From Branchiostoma floridae (Eukaryota; Chordata; Leptocardii; Amphioxiformes; Branchiostomatidae), in contig NC_049980.1 in the NCBI RefSeq assembly GCF_000003815.2, positions 6,798,828 through 6,862,827 of the forward strand: a stretch of 64,000 nt of DNA. Reading direction: 5' to 3'. A program made the position numbers and the translations under genes. Below are positions 12,201-23,272 of the stretch, in pieces. The notes under the pieces are model-generated. The model was not told where the DNA came from. It ran no database searches and worked only from the letters and a program-made list of their open reading frames with translations. Every line of letters starts with the position of its first letter. Within the stretch, counting starts at the first letter, position 1.

Positions 12201-15200
12201 GTGCTTTGGTCTCTCCTCATTGAACCGTAGAGTTCCCCTGTGCGAACCCTTTTATCTGACGCCTGTCCATGTCAGTTCCTAGACGGGAAATATTCTTCAG
12301 TTTACAGACAAATTCAACATACATCAGAGGAACAAACGCAGCGGACCAGGTTTGTTGACCGACCCCAGCTGCCTGACAATACTGTAAATGCCTGTAAGTT
12401 CGCTAGGATTTCAATTACAGACGGTACGGAGAAAATTGGAGTCTTCGCAAGGGTTCAAGTTGAGTTCCCCAAAGCGCTACAGTAACACATTATACAGTAA
12501 CGAAACCACCGACGCCTTAACGTACAGCCATCTAAGGCTAGTTCGCCTTTATCCGCTGGATAACCTATGTTCGTTGTTTCAAAAAACATGGTATTTGGAG
12601 GTTTCAAGTCGACGGACGGTGAAAATCGCGACCACCGTCCTTCGATGTCACTTCGATATCCTTTAATTAATGCCATGTTTTTAAAACAACGAATATAGGT
12701 TACCCCGCGGATAAAGGTGAACTAGCGTTACTAGGGACTGGGCAAGAGTGCTTGCTTGATGAACTGTCACTGATCTAAACATCTTTGGATAAGTAGCACT
12801 TTTTGATGAATATGTACATGTTCAAAAATCGAGTCCATGTTCAATTTGTGCACTGTAACTATTGAGCCTCCAACAGCTCATAACACAACGTTATATCTAC
12901 ACTTAATACAGTATTCAAACCCGCTGACGTCATAGTATGTTACGCCTGTTTCCTAACATTGTTACGTGTGAGTGTTCACCGCTAGAGTTTTTCTAGTCTT
13001 GACATTCCTCATGCATTCCGACCCCCTCTAACAAACCCCCTGACAGCAAAGTCGGTCAGCGCACACCGACACGTCAGTTTAAATGCACAACGGTTCCTTT
13101 CCGGTCAAACAGTATTAAAATGACTAAAGGTGGCGACGATAGGTTTCTACTTTTACATATATTTGGAATGACATCAAATGGACATAGACCACCCTAAGCT
13201 TCCACACGACATAGCCATATGTTTTGGAAAAGATATCTTGATTTTAAACTCTAAACTAACCAAAACATGTACTTAACAGCAATAGCAACCGCCTGCTTTA
13301 TACAGAGATGTTAAGAACAACATTCATTTGGAACTCTCAAGATTCTCTTGTACATTATGCTGACTTTAGGTGATCATGAAATTCTATGTTTCTGCTTCCC
13401 AACGAGAATGTATAATCCTAGTCTATCCGGGTGTTAATCTCCAAGCAGATTTGCCAGTGGCCAACCGGCCAGTTGGACACTGTTTTGTCCCTTCTGATAC
13501 TGTGTTATGCCACCGTGAAAATCTACTACGTACTGAGTGTGTATGTATGTATGTACGTATGTGTGTGTTGTATGCGCTTGTGTGTGTGTGCGTGTGTGCA
13601 TGTGTGTGTGTGCGTGCGTGCATGCGTGCTTTCCGTGCGTGCGCGTGTGTTTTAAAACCGTATACATACTACTAAAAGTTAGAAGACCTCCTAACGTTAC
13701 CATTGGTTGCAGTTAATCCTGACAGTGGCCCCGCCTGGATGGTACGTCCCATCATGGAAGCAGCCATCTGAAATCATAAAATAAAGTGTTGTAGGTTAAA
13801 AGGTCAAACGATATAACACAACATCGTCATTGAACCAAACACATTCAAGCTGGTGTTCTTTTAAAGCTGTCAGGAATTCTCTTCTCGCTTTTAATTTAGG
13901 GCAGTGCAACCGTGAACCTGTTTGGCAACACTGTTATCTTTTGTATAGATGAAAGGATGTCTTCTTCGGTGCCTATCTGACATGTCATCGGTACAGGTGA
14001 CATTGAGACCAGCCATGCTGTAGCTGGGAACTCCCTGGGGTATATGTTCCCGGGCACCTGTAGGGCCGTACCGATTCTATTATATGGATCACATCTTACG
14101 CGCGCATGAATTTTTATACGTTTAAAAAAAGACGTTTTTGAGACCATATGTAAATTGTTAGCCTGGGTACTACGTCCGGAAAGTAGTTCGCTCCGGCGTT
14201 TAGTATACTATATACAGTCGCTTCTCGCTCTGACATTTATCATATACTATATACCGTCGCTTCTCCGTAGCAGAAGCGAACAAATAATAGGAGTAAACTA
14301 CTACCCAGATGGTACCCAGGCTAGTAAATTGTACAAAGTAGCTGCAAAATGACAAAATATATCGTAATTTTTTAAGATGTAGGAAAACGGATATTGAAGT
14401 CGAAGAATGCTGAAGTCAATTCCAATGTTAGTGAGGAAAAAGTGAAACAAAAATGTAGAATCTATAGCTATTGTTCGGTAAACTATACTTTGTATTCATT
14501 TGTTCAACCTTTCTTACCACTTACATGTACATTTCATCATAAAGGCAACTTTTTTTCACCGACATTTTTTTTCCTTCGCAAGTTCGCATCAGCTTTTGGG
14601 GTTTTCAACGATATTATCCACATAATCAAACCAACATGGCCTTACTTATACTTGTATGTCTTTCTCCCTCCCCCACTCGTCACAACAGAACGTGTGGGTT
14701 AGGAGCAACTCCTGTGCCCAGCTGCTGTTGTACCATGACCTTGCCAACCGCAGGAGGGTCTGACCTTGGCAATGTTAGCCCTACGTCCCAAAACACAAAC
14801 CATGCTGTATAAACACGCCGCGTCCTCGTGCCCAACCTGCACTTAGCGTCTTGTAACCTTTCTGGTGTGTAAATGATAGTCTGATTGTTTAGGTTGGCTT
14901 TATTCACTCACATAAAAACTTCACCCTTGTCGCTCAGTCGTTACTTTTACCCTTGTATAACTATCCAAGACATCGCTGGGGTTGTTGTAATAAGTAAGCG
15001 CAAATAAGCCGTGTTGTTGGCGTGTAAAGAAGCGATTGCTGCTCAATTTGCTTGTGTTACAAATGTTTCGTAACAATGATGCATAAAATGGACGAGGTTC
15101 AATATGTAATCAGTATATTTACACGGCAGTTTAACTGTCAGATAGAACATGTATTGATCATTGGAGATGTTTGGTACAGAAACAGGGCCATGCACGTAAG

Positions 15201-18200
15201 CCACCAATCCTTGAGAAATATCCTTGTTTATAGTTCTGTCGAAGATCTGTTCTATGGCATTCCTTGATTTTTTAAAAACATTGGACATAGAATTCAGATT
15301 CAGGCTAGATATCCAGGTAATAAGATACCCAAGAATGCCGCGTTTTTGGAAACGGTCCGGTTAGACGTTTCGGGTAGCAATTACACTTCTACCTTTCTTC
15401 GGTGACTGACAAACGGTAGTGTATGCATATGCTACCTAGCCTGGGTACCATCTGGATAGTAGTTCGCTCCTACGTTCGCTTTTGCTATCTGGAAGCACAG
15501 AGAAGCGACTGTATATAGTGTATAATGAATGTCAGAGCTAGAAGCGACTGTATATAGTATATAATGAACGCCGGAGCGAACTACTTTCCGGATGGTACCC
15601 AGGCTATATGCTACCTGGAACGTCTGACAAATGCTGATCCAAAAGCTACCTGGATTACGTAGTTCTATCGGTACTTTGCTGTGTTGGTTTTCACATGGAT
15701 CCGCAGCAAACTGTGCAACTCGGGACTACGGAAAATTGTTCGGCCAACTGTTCAAACTGATGGTACGTGCTTTATCCCTAACTGCCTTGCTTTCTACAAA
15801 GCCGATTGTATGGTAAGGCGGGCTCAATCAGATACATTACCCATTGGTAATACATGTGTATGCTGTAGCAATGGCTCGTCGTAAATAGTGGTGACGGTGA
15901 GATACTATTAATGGTACGATTTACGAAACAATAATATCGGATCATATGGAACGGGTACAAATGCTAATTCGTACTGTGTGTATTTCCCTGTTCTGTACGG
16001 ACCTTAATTTGTAAGCAGACGTTAGGAGGGAAGAATTTGGAATTTTAGGAACTGTTTTCTGACCAGCTTAGCCTTCTGTGTAAGCTGATCCGCTTAAAAT
16101 AATCTCATGCTGTACAGTAGTCAGCTCAGGAAATCATCGACATGTCACGTTTTATTCTCTCCACACCTGCTTGAAGGTATAGGCAACATTATCTTCATTA
16201 TATGGATGGCATCAATTTTCGTCCGTTCCAAAAAACGTTTACGTTTGCGACCATACTGTAAAATCGTACAAAGAGGGTTGAAAAATAGCAAATACTGTAA
16301 ATGCAAAAATGTTCGCGGTGGATTAATGTTCGCGGTTTTCGCGGCGGCCGCTTCACCGCGATTTTAAAACCACCGCGAAAAGTCCATTTTCCCGCTACCG
16401 CGAAATTAAATCCCCGCGAACTTAAATGCATTTACAGCATATGCATGCGTCAAAAAGCAGTTGCTTGAGTAACTACATTTTGGCGTATCTTATTACCTGG
16501 ATGTCTAACCTACATCGACGTAAATATATGCATGATTTATTTTTTTTAAAGATACCAGAAAACGGATACTTATGCCTCTTTTCCCATTGCAGTGATTCCG
16601 TCGTAAATCGAAAGTCAAAGAACAAAGTAAAGAATACATTGTTATACCATGTTATGTGTTAAGTCATTCGTTCAACCTTCCTGACCACTTACTAAGGCAA
16701 CTTTTTTGCCAAACGTTTTTTTATTCGCACGCTTGCATCAGTTTTGACTATGTCACCCATATGATTAGATCAACACCGCCTTGTGGTATCTCACTGCACT
16801 TAGGGCACCGGTGCGACACTGCGGGGTTAGAAAGATTGCTCAATGAATTTCAGAGATAAAGAACGAATTTTCTTACGTTTTGTGTATTTTGTTGTCTTCT
16901 AAGTCATACTTTTACGTATTACGCAATATCTAAATAGATAAAAAAAAATGGGCGAAAATAACACAAAAGTGCCACAGTGAACGAACCCCGCAGTGCCGCA
17001 CCGGTGCCCTTAGTGCAGTGAGATACCACCTTTACTTATGTGAAATTCATACACGTGATATTTAGTACCCTGGGAGCCAACCAGGACCAGATAGGACAGT
17101 TTATTCGGTGGCCCAAGACAGTCAGGCCCGCCCGATCTCCTATTAGCGCCCCGGGAGTTTAAGCCCGATGGGGTCCACCTGTCTTTATCCAAGGGACAAG
17201 GGTAGCGATAACTCCTTCAGGCTTAAACTCCCCGGAGCGCTTATGTGAGATCGGGCGGGCTGACTGCCTTGGCTACCCGAACAAAACTCGCTAGCTGCCC
17301 GGTGCTGGCTGGCTCCCAGGGTAGATGTTTAGTGGGAACACAAATAACAGGCCGTAGCGAGTATGGCAGCGTTTACTGACGGTGGTGGCTGAGGAAAATG
17401 AACACTGTGGGAGTAAATAATCGCCTGACAGTGTTCAAACAACGCCCATTCTTGTTGACAGCATCTGAACAACACCCCTAGCCACAGAACACTGTGTCCG
17501 CTGTGACAGATCACGCCATGCAAAGCCTCATTACGCGTATTCATTACTGGTATTTACACGGCTTTACACCTTCACTTGTAGGGTGAGAGAACACAGTTCG
17601 TGTTTATCTTTCGAATTTCATTTTGTCATTTCACAGTCGGTCTCTATAAAAATTTTGAAGCGCTTATGTTTTTTTATGAATATCTTACGTTGCAATTTCG
17701 TACTGCATAGGAGAACATTGCAGTATTCAGTGATAAGTTCAATGTCAACAAAGGTAATACAGTGGAGCCCAGTGAGCTTTGAATGCCGCCTTTGGAACCC
17801 AAGTTACCCAAAACATATCGTTGAGTTGCCGGGTCATCGTATTTCGTGCACACACATTATAGTCTGTACCAGACTGACTATGCAGGCCATTGTGGGGAGC
17901 TTTGCTACCAGAGGTTTTGGCCGCCCATACCGACCTTTGATAGCATGGACTGACCCCCTGGCCAATTTCCCGATTTTTCAGTTCTGCGATCCCCGTATCC
18001 CCGTAGGAAGGCCTGGTGAAGGCTACACACCAAACAGGTTATCTTGCTTTGGCCACTTTTTGAGATCTTTGTACTTTTTCTAAATACGTCTGCCCAATCT
18101 TTGGTGTTTTGGCATTTTATCTTACCAAAGACTTTTTAGAGTATAAAATTCTATATCTAACCCAAGCAAACTAAGCACAGACCATCGACCGTATTCTCCA

Positions 18201-19721
18201 AGCAGAGGTTGGGTGGGGTGGACGGAATTTCTTACGGTACCTCCCATCACCTTTGTCACAAAACGGAAGACTTCCAGGAATGTAGATTGATAGTTATAGC
18301 AGTTGGACATCTTGATCGATGAGCTAGGAAATCTTTGTGGCTTGTTCAATGCTCACGTGCCGTGCTATATTGGCTCCACCACTGGCGCGCCAAGACAAAA
18401 GCTAGCAAAATAGAACCCTTCAAAGACTCAGACGTTTTTCTTTTCGGGAGGTGTCCCCAGGGAGGTGGAATGTTTTCCCGCCAACTGAGAGTCTCGCATG
18501 GTTGTCATGGAGACCTTTTCAGTCGTCTGAAACTCTCTTGGAGCATTTTTCATCTTGTATCTTGTCAAGAGACGTTAACAATGCGCTACAGAAAGTTCCT
18601 TCGCAAGGAATTTCTCGTTTTAGAATCGCTTCTCTGTCATTCACATTTCTTATAACGTGTAATTCAAATATTGCTCTCTCTCATACATCAAAAGGGTGAC
18701 CTAAAGTGCCCCAATCTAGGAATGCACACAGCGCACATGGTTTATAATTATTTTCAGCAAAACATTGGTGCTGTTTGATGTCGAGCGTTCCCCTCAGCGA
18801 GGGAAGTCGTACTTTGTGTATACAAGATAAGCTGTTCAAACATGGGGATGAAAATTGTCTTGTTTTTGGTCCTGTGCTTAAGTAGTTGTACCTTCAACTT
18901 ATGAGGTCGCAGCCGACATCTTAGAACGCCTACCAAACAGGCGGGCGATTCTTGTGGGTAATCTTATGCGAGCATGAGAATTATTGTGGAAATGCCAACA
19001 GGGTACAGATGAAAGGAGCCTGTCTCTAAACGCCTCTAAGCCTGTTTCCAAGTAAATACAGCTTGCACATTTGCGTTTCCCGCCGACAGTGTTTTCATAT
19101 AGATAGTCTCGTCTGGGGGAAACTTATTGCTGATAAGAATGCCGACAGAAATGTAGTCAGACGTCGGGTTAAGTAAAGTAACATGGCCTCTGTGCAGTCT
19201 TTGCTCTACGCAAACATGACACACGGTTCAACGATACAAGCCGACCGAAAGATTTATCGCAGAATGGACGATAAAGTAGCGGCTATGCCGCGTAACAACA
19301 GGTTCTGTGGTAGACCCTTTGTGCTGGGATACGAAGTAGATACACAACTTTAGAACCTACTGTATTTGTTGAGTAAACGGTTTACCCTGGCCCGCTACAA
19401 TAGCTTACCTGTCTCGGGAGGCTGGGGCAGCGGGGTCGGCTCGTTCGGCGGGGGGAGGCCCAGGCACACCGACCGGTAGTCCGGGCAACAGTCCGACGCG
19501 GACGTGCGGTTGCAGAACTCATCACAGTAGCAGATCGTGTCGAAGTAGGGAAGAGAACAAGAGTCCGATCTACCTCTACAACAGTTTAGTAGCGAGCAAT
19601 AAGTGTCCGTGACCGCTCTCGGAGGTTCCCGAAACACCAGGTTGGGTTGTTGCTGGCTTTCCACGTGCACAAAGGTGGCCAGTAAAAGGACACAAAGTCC
19701 GAGCAGGCTCATAGTCCTCAT
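3210..19721 (-). CDS. TINAGL1: Tubulointerstitial nephritis antigen-like protein (cathepsin B-like pseudoprotease), 12 exons
   Basis: Secreted matricellular/basement-membrane protein. Exons, 5' to 3': 19409-19721, 13701-13767, 11127-11231, 9857-9971, 9217-9334, 8623-8773, 5335-5497, 5145-5190, 4728-4851, 4143-4191, 3972-4011, 3210-3343. All have GT-AG borders and compatible phases, giving 474 aa (human TINAGL1 467, TINAG 476, from memory). Order: signal peptide ([17 protein letters not shown]), somatomedin-B-like Cys cluster ([19 protein letters not shown]), short VWC-like Cys segment ([12 protein letters not shown]), then a C1A peptidase fold. The active-site region reads [11 protein letters not shown], with Ser replacing the catalytic Cys as in the vertebrate family. 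His (WHSVRIIGW) and Asn ([10 protein letters not shown]) are kept. So it is predicted inactive as a protease. The C-terminus ends in an Arg-rich tail. The start at 19721 gives the best signal peptide; an in-frame Met lies further upstream. TINAG and TINAGL1 are not separable here. Confidence 0.93.
3391..3600 (+). repeat. Dispersed repeat copy with TG-rich head and 'tgcagca' tail
   Basis: A copy of a repeat whose other copies are at about 20421-20660, 52040-52340 and (inverted) 61060-61285. Shared landmarks in order: TGTGTCTGT run, CCGGATTTTTGTAGTC, CATAACTCAAGAA, a GTTGGGAAGACGAAGGTCAA block, and ACCTTGGTACTGCAGCA. It contains a poly-C run near 3529-3541. It lies just upstream of the last TINAGL1-like exon, inside an intron. 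Confidence 0.75.
5637..5900. repeat. Minisatellite, about 43-bp unit (array A)
   Basis: Imperfect tandem copies of a unit containing CTTGGTGCTGAACACCATCC and ACACACAGGCA; the best copies are 43 bp apart (5781 and 5824). It lies in the intron just 3' of the nested gene. The same unit makes up array B at 8076-8592 on the other side of that gene. The ORFs read through it are by-products of the repeat. Confidence 0.85.
5907..5993. repeat. (CA)n microsatellite
   Basis: Mostly CA dinucleotides with CG at its left end; directly follows minisatellite array A. Confidence 0.9.
6179..6511. repeat. 111-bp unit repeated three times, nearly identical
   Basis: TTGGATCAGAG recurs at 6181, 6292 and 6403, exactly 111 bp apart, with no visible difference between copies apart from the ends. 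As 111 is a multiple of three, both strands stay open (37 residues per unit), but there is no start, splice or protein-family support. It is treated as a recent non-coding tandem triplication in the intron. Confidence 0.9.
6694..7823 (-). CDS. Unrecognised two-TM protein nested in the TINAGL1-like gene
   Basis: Two exons: 7659-7823 (55 codons, GTGAGT donor) and 6694-7410 (acceptor CTTTCAG, 239 codons with stop), joined in phase 0 to a 293-aa protein. Residues 1-25 are strikingly Arg-rich ([18 protein letters not shown]). Residues about 40-64 form a hydrophobic helix spanning the splice junction ([17 protein letters not shown] then AVSVTITA). The middle is hydrophilic ([18 protein letters not shown], several His-Gly and acidic stretches). 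A second hydrophobic helix near residues 271-288 ([17 protein letters not shown]) closes the protein with a very short tail, following a basic patch. It sits in intron 6 of the TINAGL1-like gene, same strand. Exon 1 length, phase, the TT at the junction and the basic start match the left-edge gene, so I infer they are paralogues. Function unknown. Confidence 0.65.
8076..8592. repeat. Minisatellite, same unit as 5637-5900 (array B)
   Basis: About ten degenerate copies of the CTTGGTGCTGAACACCATCCACACACAGGCAAACACACCTGT type unit (shown only by its landmarks CTTGGTGCTGAAC and ACACACCTGTCC). It ends about 30 bp from TINAGL1-like exon 6 (8623-8773). Confidence 0.85.
10764..11068. repeat. (CTCTA)n pentanucleotide satellite with interspersed variants
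   Basis: Long runs of the CTACT pentamer, with CTGCT and TTGATTCGACT variants; it lies in intron 3 of the TINAGL1-like gene, about 60 bp from exon 3. The ORF read through it is an artefact. Confidence 0.95.
12533..12730. mobile_element. Palindromic MITE, TIR family TAACGCTAGTTCACC (copy 1)
   Basis: Ends read TAAGGCTAGTTCGCCTTTAT and its inverse (ATAAAGGTGAACTAGCGTTA) with the inner TIR extending through a CGAATATAGGTTA block. Centre has GTCGACGGACGG. Copies 2 and 3 are at 36090-36308 and 55109-55769. No coding capacity, so non-autonomous; superfamily not determined. Confidence 0.85.
13536..13652. repeat. (TG)n-rich microsatellite
   Basis: TG/TGCG/TGTA repeats immediately 5' (in plus coordinates) of TINAGL1-like exon 2, about 50 bp from its donor. 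ORFs through it on both strands are artefacts. Confidence 0.9.
14159..14323. mobile_element. Mutator-like MITE, TIR TAGCCTGGGTAC, 9-bp TSD
   Basis: Inverted ends TAGCCTGGGTAC / GTACCCAGGCTA, with the inner TIR giving AGTAGTTCGCTCC. The flanks carry a perfect 9-bp direct duplication, gtaaattgt, at 14150-14158 and 14324-14332. No coding sequence. A sister copy in opposite orientation is at 15437-15606. Both are in TINAGL1-like intron 1. Confidence 0.92.
15437..15606. mobile_element. Mutator-like MITE, TIR TAGCCTGGGTACC, 9-bp TSD (inverted sister copy)
   Basis: The same family as 14159-14323 but in reverse. It is flanked by a perfect 9-bp duplication, tatgctacc, at 15428-15436 and 15607-15615. 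The interior contains a short internal duplication (AGAAGCGACTGTATATAGT twice). Confidence 0.92.
16293..16438. mobile_element. Foldback element rich in GTTCGCGG
   Basis: Inverted ends TACTGTAAATGCA and TGCATTTACAG, with interior CGCGGTTTTCGCGG and its inverse. It is embedded in the larger dispersed repeat at about 16190-16780. Non-coding. Confidence 0.75.
16783..17029. mobile_element. MITE with 47-bp TIR (GTGGTATCTCACTGCACTTA)
   Basis: Nearly perfect inverted arms of about 47 bp at 16783-16829 and 16983-17029, both containing CACTGC and GGGGTT blocks. The interior (GACTTAGAAGAC type block, inverted here) is shared with the element at 53723-53979, which has different outermost bases. No clear target duplication seen. 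Confidence 0.85.
17066..17323. mobile_element. Mutator-like MITE, TIR TACCCTGGGAGCC, 9-bp TSD
   Basis: Inverted ends TACCCTGGGAGCC / GGCTCCCAGGGTA and a GCCCGCCCGATCTC arm deeper inside. Flanks gatatttag (17057-17065) and gatgtttag (17324-17332) form a 9-bp duplication with one mismatch. It abuts the previous MITE. Confidence 0.88.
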
Positions 19722-20420
19722 TGTCCGTTTCGTATACGTTCCCGGGGTGATACTCACGACTCGTGATATGGACCACAAACTTTCACAGCGTCACAACTTC
19801 AACTCGCCGGAGGAGACAGAATCTGGGGAGTCCTCGGCGGTCAAACAGGATGTTTGCCTTCCCTGCAACCGGCGACCTGCGGAACTAAAACAGATTAGAG
19901 TGAGCAAAAATCACAGTCATCCGATTCACTGGCGAACCCAGGACTGGTTCGACCAATCTGGTTTACAGTGTTTGTTACGGACTGGTCACCGTGCCGCCCC
20001 GGTGACTGAGTACTACAGAGGAGAGTAGGCGGCAACTACCATCTGCTCAGTCTCCCCTGTAAACATTTATCCAAACTCAGTTGAACGATGGGCCTCTGTA
20101 CACATTGTTAGGCCCTGTCAGGACCATTACAAATGCGTGGACGAGGAAAGCAGGGCTTATGATTGTATATCTATGCGACGACATTTTAGACATAAATAAA
20201 AGAGGAAAAGCCCCTTTTTTTCTTCGCGATGGACCCTTCCCTTCCTGTACAGCTTACTGTTATTACGTGATGTCAGAAACACTCCTGTACGGGTGTAGTT
20301 AATAGTCCTGGCTTGTTTGCGACAAGTTATCAGATGTCTGGTGCATACCGGAAACTGAGGTTGTACGCCTACAAACTTTACTCTCCAAGCAGAGGTTCTG
20401 CTCCTAGGCGTTTTTATTAT

Positions 20421-20660
20421 CTCCATGAAAAAAGGAGATATAGTTTTGGGTGTGTCTGTCTGTGTTTCCGGATTTTTGTAGTCGGCATAACTCAAGAACC
20501 TCTTGTTGGATTACAATTATAATATTTGGCATGTGGGTAAGTGTTGGGAAGACGAAGGTCAAGGTCAATTTTGGACTCCCTGGTATGTGACCTTGGTACT
20601 GCAGCAGAAATTCCGTCCTTTGCATCTTTTGACCTGAATGTGCTATGATCTTGTTTGACA
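20421..20660 (+). repeat. Dispersed repeat with CTCCATG hairpin head
   Basis: Starts with a hairpin-like TATCTCCATGAAAAAAGGAG, then follows the same block order as 3391-3600 and ends at ACTGCAGCAGAAATTCCG. Its inverted relative is at 61060-61285. Confidence 0.8.
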
Positions 20661-21678
20661 CGTTTTGAGCCAATTTTGCCGGCGTTCTATTTTGTAACAA
20701 TTTCTTCATGCCAGTCTTCATGCCAGAAATCATTCAATTTTTTTTCTCGATTAGACGTGGATTCAGAAAATTCTGGAACATCCGTTGTTACTATTGAAGA
20801 GAAACCAAACGAAAGACAACGCTGTTTCAACCTACATATTATTTCAAAGTTCCAACGATATGTAGCTTTCAATGTGCTGTATTTCTAATGTGGATTATGG
20901 CTGCTTCAGACTGTAAAACATTGGAATATAAACCGCAAATACCCCTTTCCTTTAGATCACAAAGAACAGTAGTCATGGTAGATGAATGTAACGTTAGGTC
21001 TAAGACGGGGCAGTGAGCCAAACGTTTACTATGGAACCGATACAGGTCACAATGCTTGTGTAAACTCCGAACTTTTCCATTTAATACAGACGCAACCACA
21101 AGACTCGTAACTAGAACTACAAGCACAACTCACATATACCAGTATCCGTAATCTTCTGAAAGTTGCATTAATCAGTTCTAAAAGGGAAGTCCTCAAGCAA
21201 AACAAATAACCATTCAGTACCTCGAGTGGCATGAAGGTAACGCAACACCGAACACTGTTATCCACCGGTTCCCCCTTTTGTTCTCCCTTTATGTGTGGTC
21301 CCCCACTTGAAAACGATTTTTTGCAAAAATCACTTCAGTGACTCATGCGAGGTATTTCTGCCCCCGTCTTTTTGGCTCCCTTCTAAGCCGTTTTGTACAG
21401 TCTACTCCTCAATTCGATTGACTGCTGACTTCCCCTTTCTTTGCCTCCAAAGGCTAAGTAATGACCGTGAAGAGTTTCGCGTGATAATTGGACATAATGG
21501 CCGAGCCTGTTGTGTTAAGGTCACTGGCAAACGTTCGTTTCTCCTGCGGGTCACATAACGTTCCGGTAAGTGAAAGATTAGCGTGGCGATAGCTCTGACT
21601 GACAATTCATCAGTGACGGTTCACTTAGTCTATACAATCTTCATACGTCATACTAACGGGGATAGGGGACAGAACGCT

Positions 21679-21908
21679 TAGGGCGCGGTCGCATACGTCG
21701 TGCGATCGTCGTGCGATCGTCGTACGATCTTGATGTCATCGGATCTTCTAACTGTGACAGAATCAACCACCGATAACTATCAAAGACAACCTTTTTTGAA
21801 GCAAGGCGGCTGAACTGTAGAGGACACACGCATGGCAATCCCCTCCGAAAAATGCCCTATGTTTTAGCAATCGTAAGACGATCGCACGACTTATGTGACC
21901 GCACCCTT
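21679..21908. mobile_element. MITE with TIR TAGGGCGCGGTCGCATA
   Basis: Left arm TAGGGCGCGGTCGCATACG and right arm inverse (ATGTGACCGCACCCTTA). Immediately inside are CGTCGTGCGATCGT repeats (three tandem) on the left and AGACGATCGCACGAC on the right. Non-coding; target duplication not resolved. Confidence 0.8.
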
Positions 21909-23272
21909 ACCTGTTTCAGACCGGGTGCACCTCGTCATAACCGGCCGTCGATCGCGTCGCAGAACTCATTTTCCCGCTTGGTCCCTCCACTACACACGTT
22001 CTATCCGGGCTCCGAAAACCCTTCAACAAGAACGGATAGCACGCCCCCTCACCACTCTAACTAGTTCCAAGGCCACAGCTGCACGTCGGGAAGGAATCCC
22101 AGGCTTTTGTTCCGTGGTGCAGTGATTCTCGAAGGACTGAAGTACAATGTCATGTTCAAGGTCAGGGGTCACTGCAAGGACGTGCCCCACATTCAAAGAT
22201 GTAAATTGGCATTTAATGTAGACTTGTGGGTCTCTATTGTAGTTTGATAGTGTACCCTTACTTCTACAACGTACATTTTCTGATTAGTAGCGTAGCTTTT
22301 ACACTTTTTATAATTATAAGTTCCCTTGTCATACATTCTACTCTCTAAAACTGTCACGCAAGTAACGTTTGATTAGGTTTGTTTTGAATGGCAAAAGTGA
22401 CAAAGTTCAAGTCTGCACATCTTTCAAGCCTAATCGAAGTTTGGATTCCTAACCTCCAACAAATCTTCCACCTGCAGTTCCAACTTTTTTTGATAGGAGG
22501 CATCCCTGTGACGGTAGTAAACCTACAGTATTGCGAAGATGGTTGCTATTGTTAGCAGCGACACCTTAGTTGCAGTGTTGCCCTGAGGAAGGTTTTTCGG
22601 GACGTACAAGGAAGACATAAACAGATTGGACATTTTCCTTTTATTCTTTATTCCATGTTTTGGTCGACCACTAGTAAGAGATATAAAATTTTCGATCTGA
22701 CATCTGAGCGGTTGACAAACACAATTAGCGATTTAGCTCTGCCTTTTGTAAGCTGCTCAGCCCCTGGCTGTGAAGAGAGTAGTTGGCCCACCCAATAACA
22801 AAAAAATATTTAAGACATTCTAAGTAGTCTTGCAAATTATCATTTCTCACTCTTTTATAAAAGATATTGGCTTTGAATAGTTCAAATCGATGTAAAAATG
22901 TGTAGTAAATCTGATTTTTCTGTTTATCAAAACACACTGTATTTCAGTATAATTATGATATGATGTTGATAAAATACAGGTGTCCAGATGCATTTCGCTT
23001 TACACTGTTATAGTGTTAAGCTGCACTGTATATGTTGGATCACTTTGGCTAAAATATGGAAAAAAAAGAAAGGAAGTCAAAGAGAATTCCTACTTTTCAG
23101 GGCCCCTGTGCACGGACCTTAACTGGAATTCACAATCCCAGGTATACAAATGTCAAAAATTTACGGAACTAAGAAACAAGCATAATCCTCACCAAGTAAT
23201 AATTTATATATATAATATAGTATGACAGAGAAAATATAAGTGGTTGTCTGTTTAACAGCAAAAGTGTCCTGG

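Larger units (their letters stand above)
19722..23272. other. Intergenic region between TINAGL1-like 5' end and ECHDC1 3' end
   Basis: No supported coding gene. It should hold the TINAGL1-like promoter (left part) and the ECHDC1 3' UTR (right part; minus-strand AATAAA-type signal near 22646). It contains a solo MITE end (TACTCTCCAAGCAGAGGTT) near 20377, the dispersed repeat at 20421-20660 and the MITE at 21679-21908. Other ORFs here lack family or splice support. Confidence 0.6.

Noticed and set aside
13370-13703. Overlapping ORFs on both strands near 13.4-13.7 kb
   Set aside because: Generated by the (TG)n microsatellite.
17583-18083. 166-codon plus-strand ORF
   Set aside because: No family resemblance, lies in an intron of the TINAGL1-like gene, and composition looks random.
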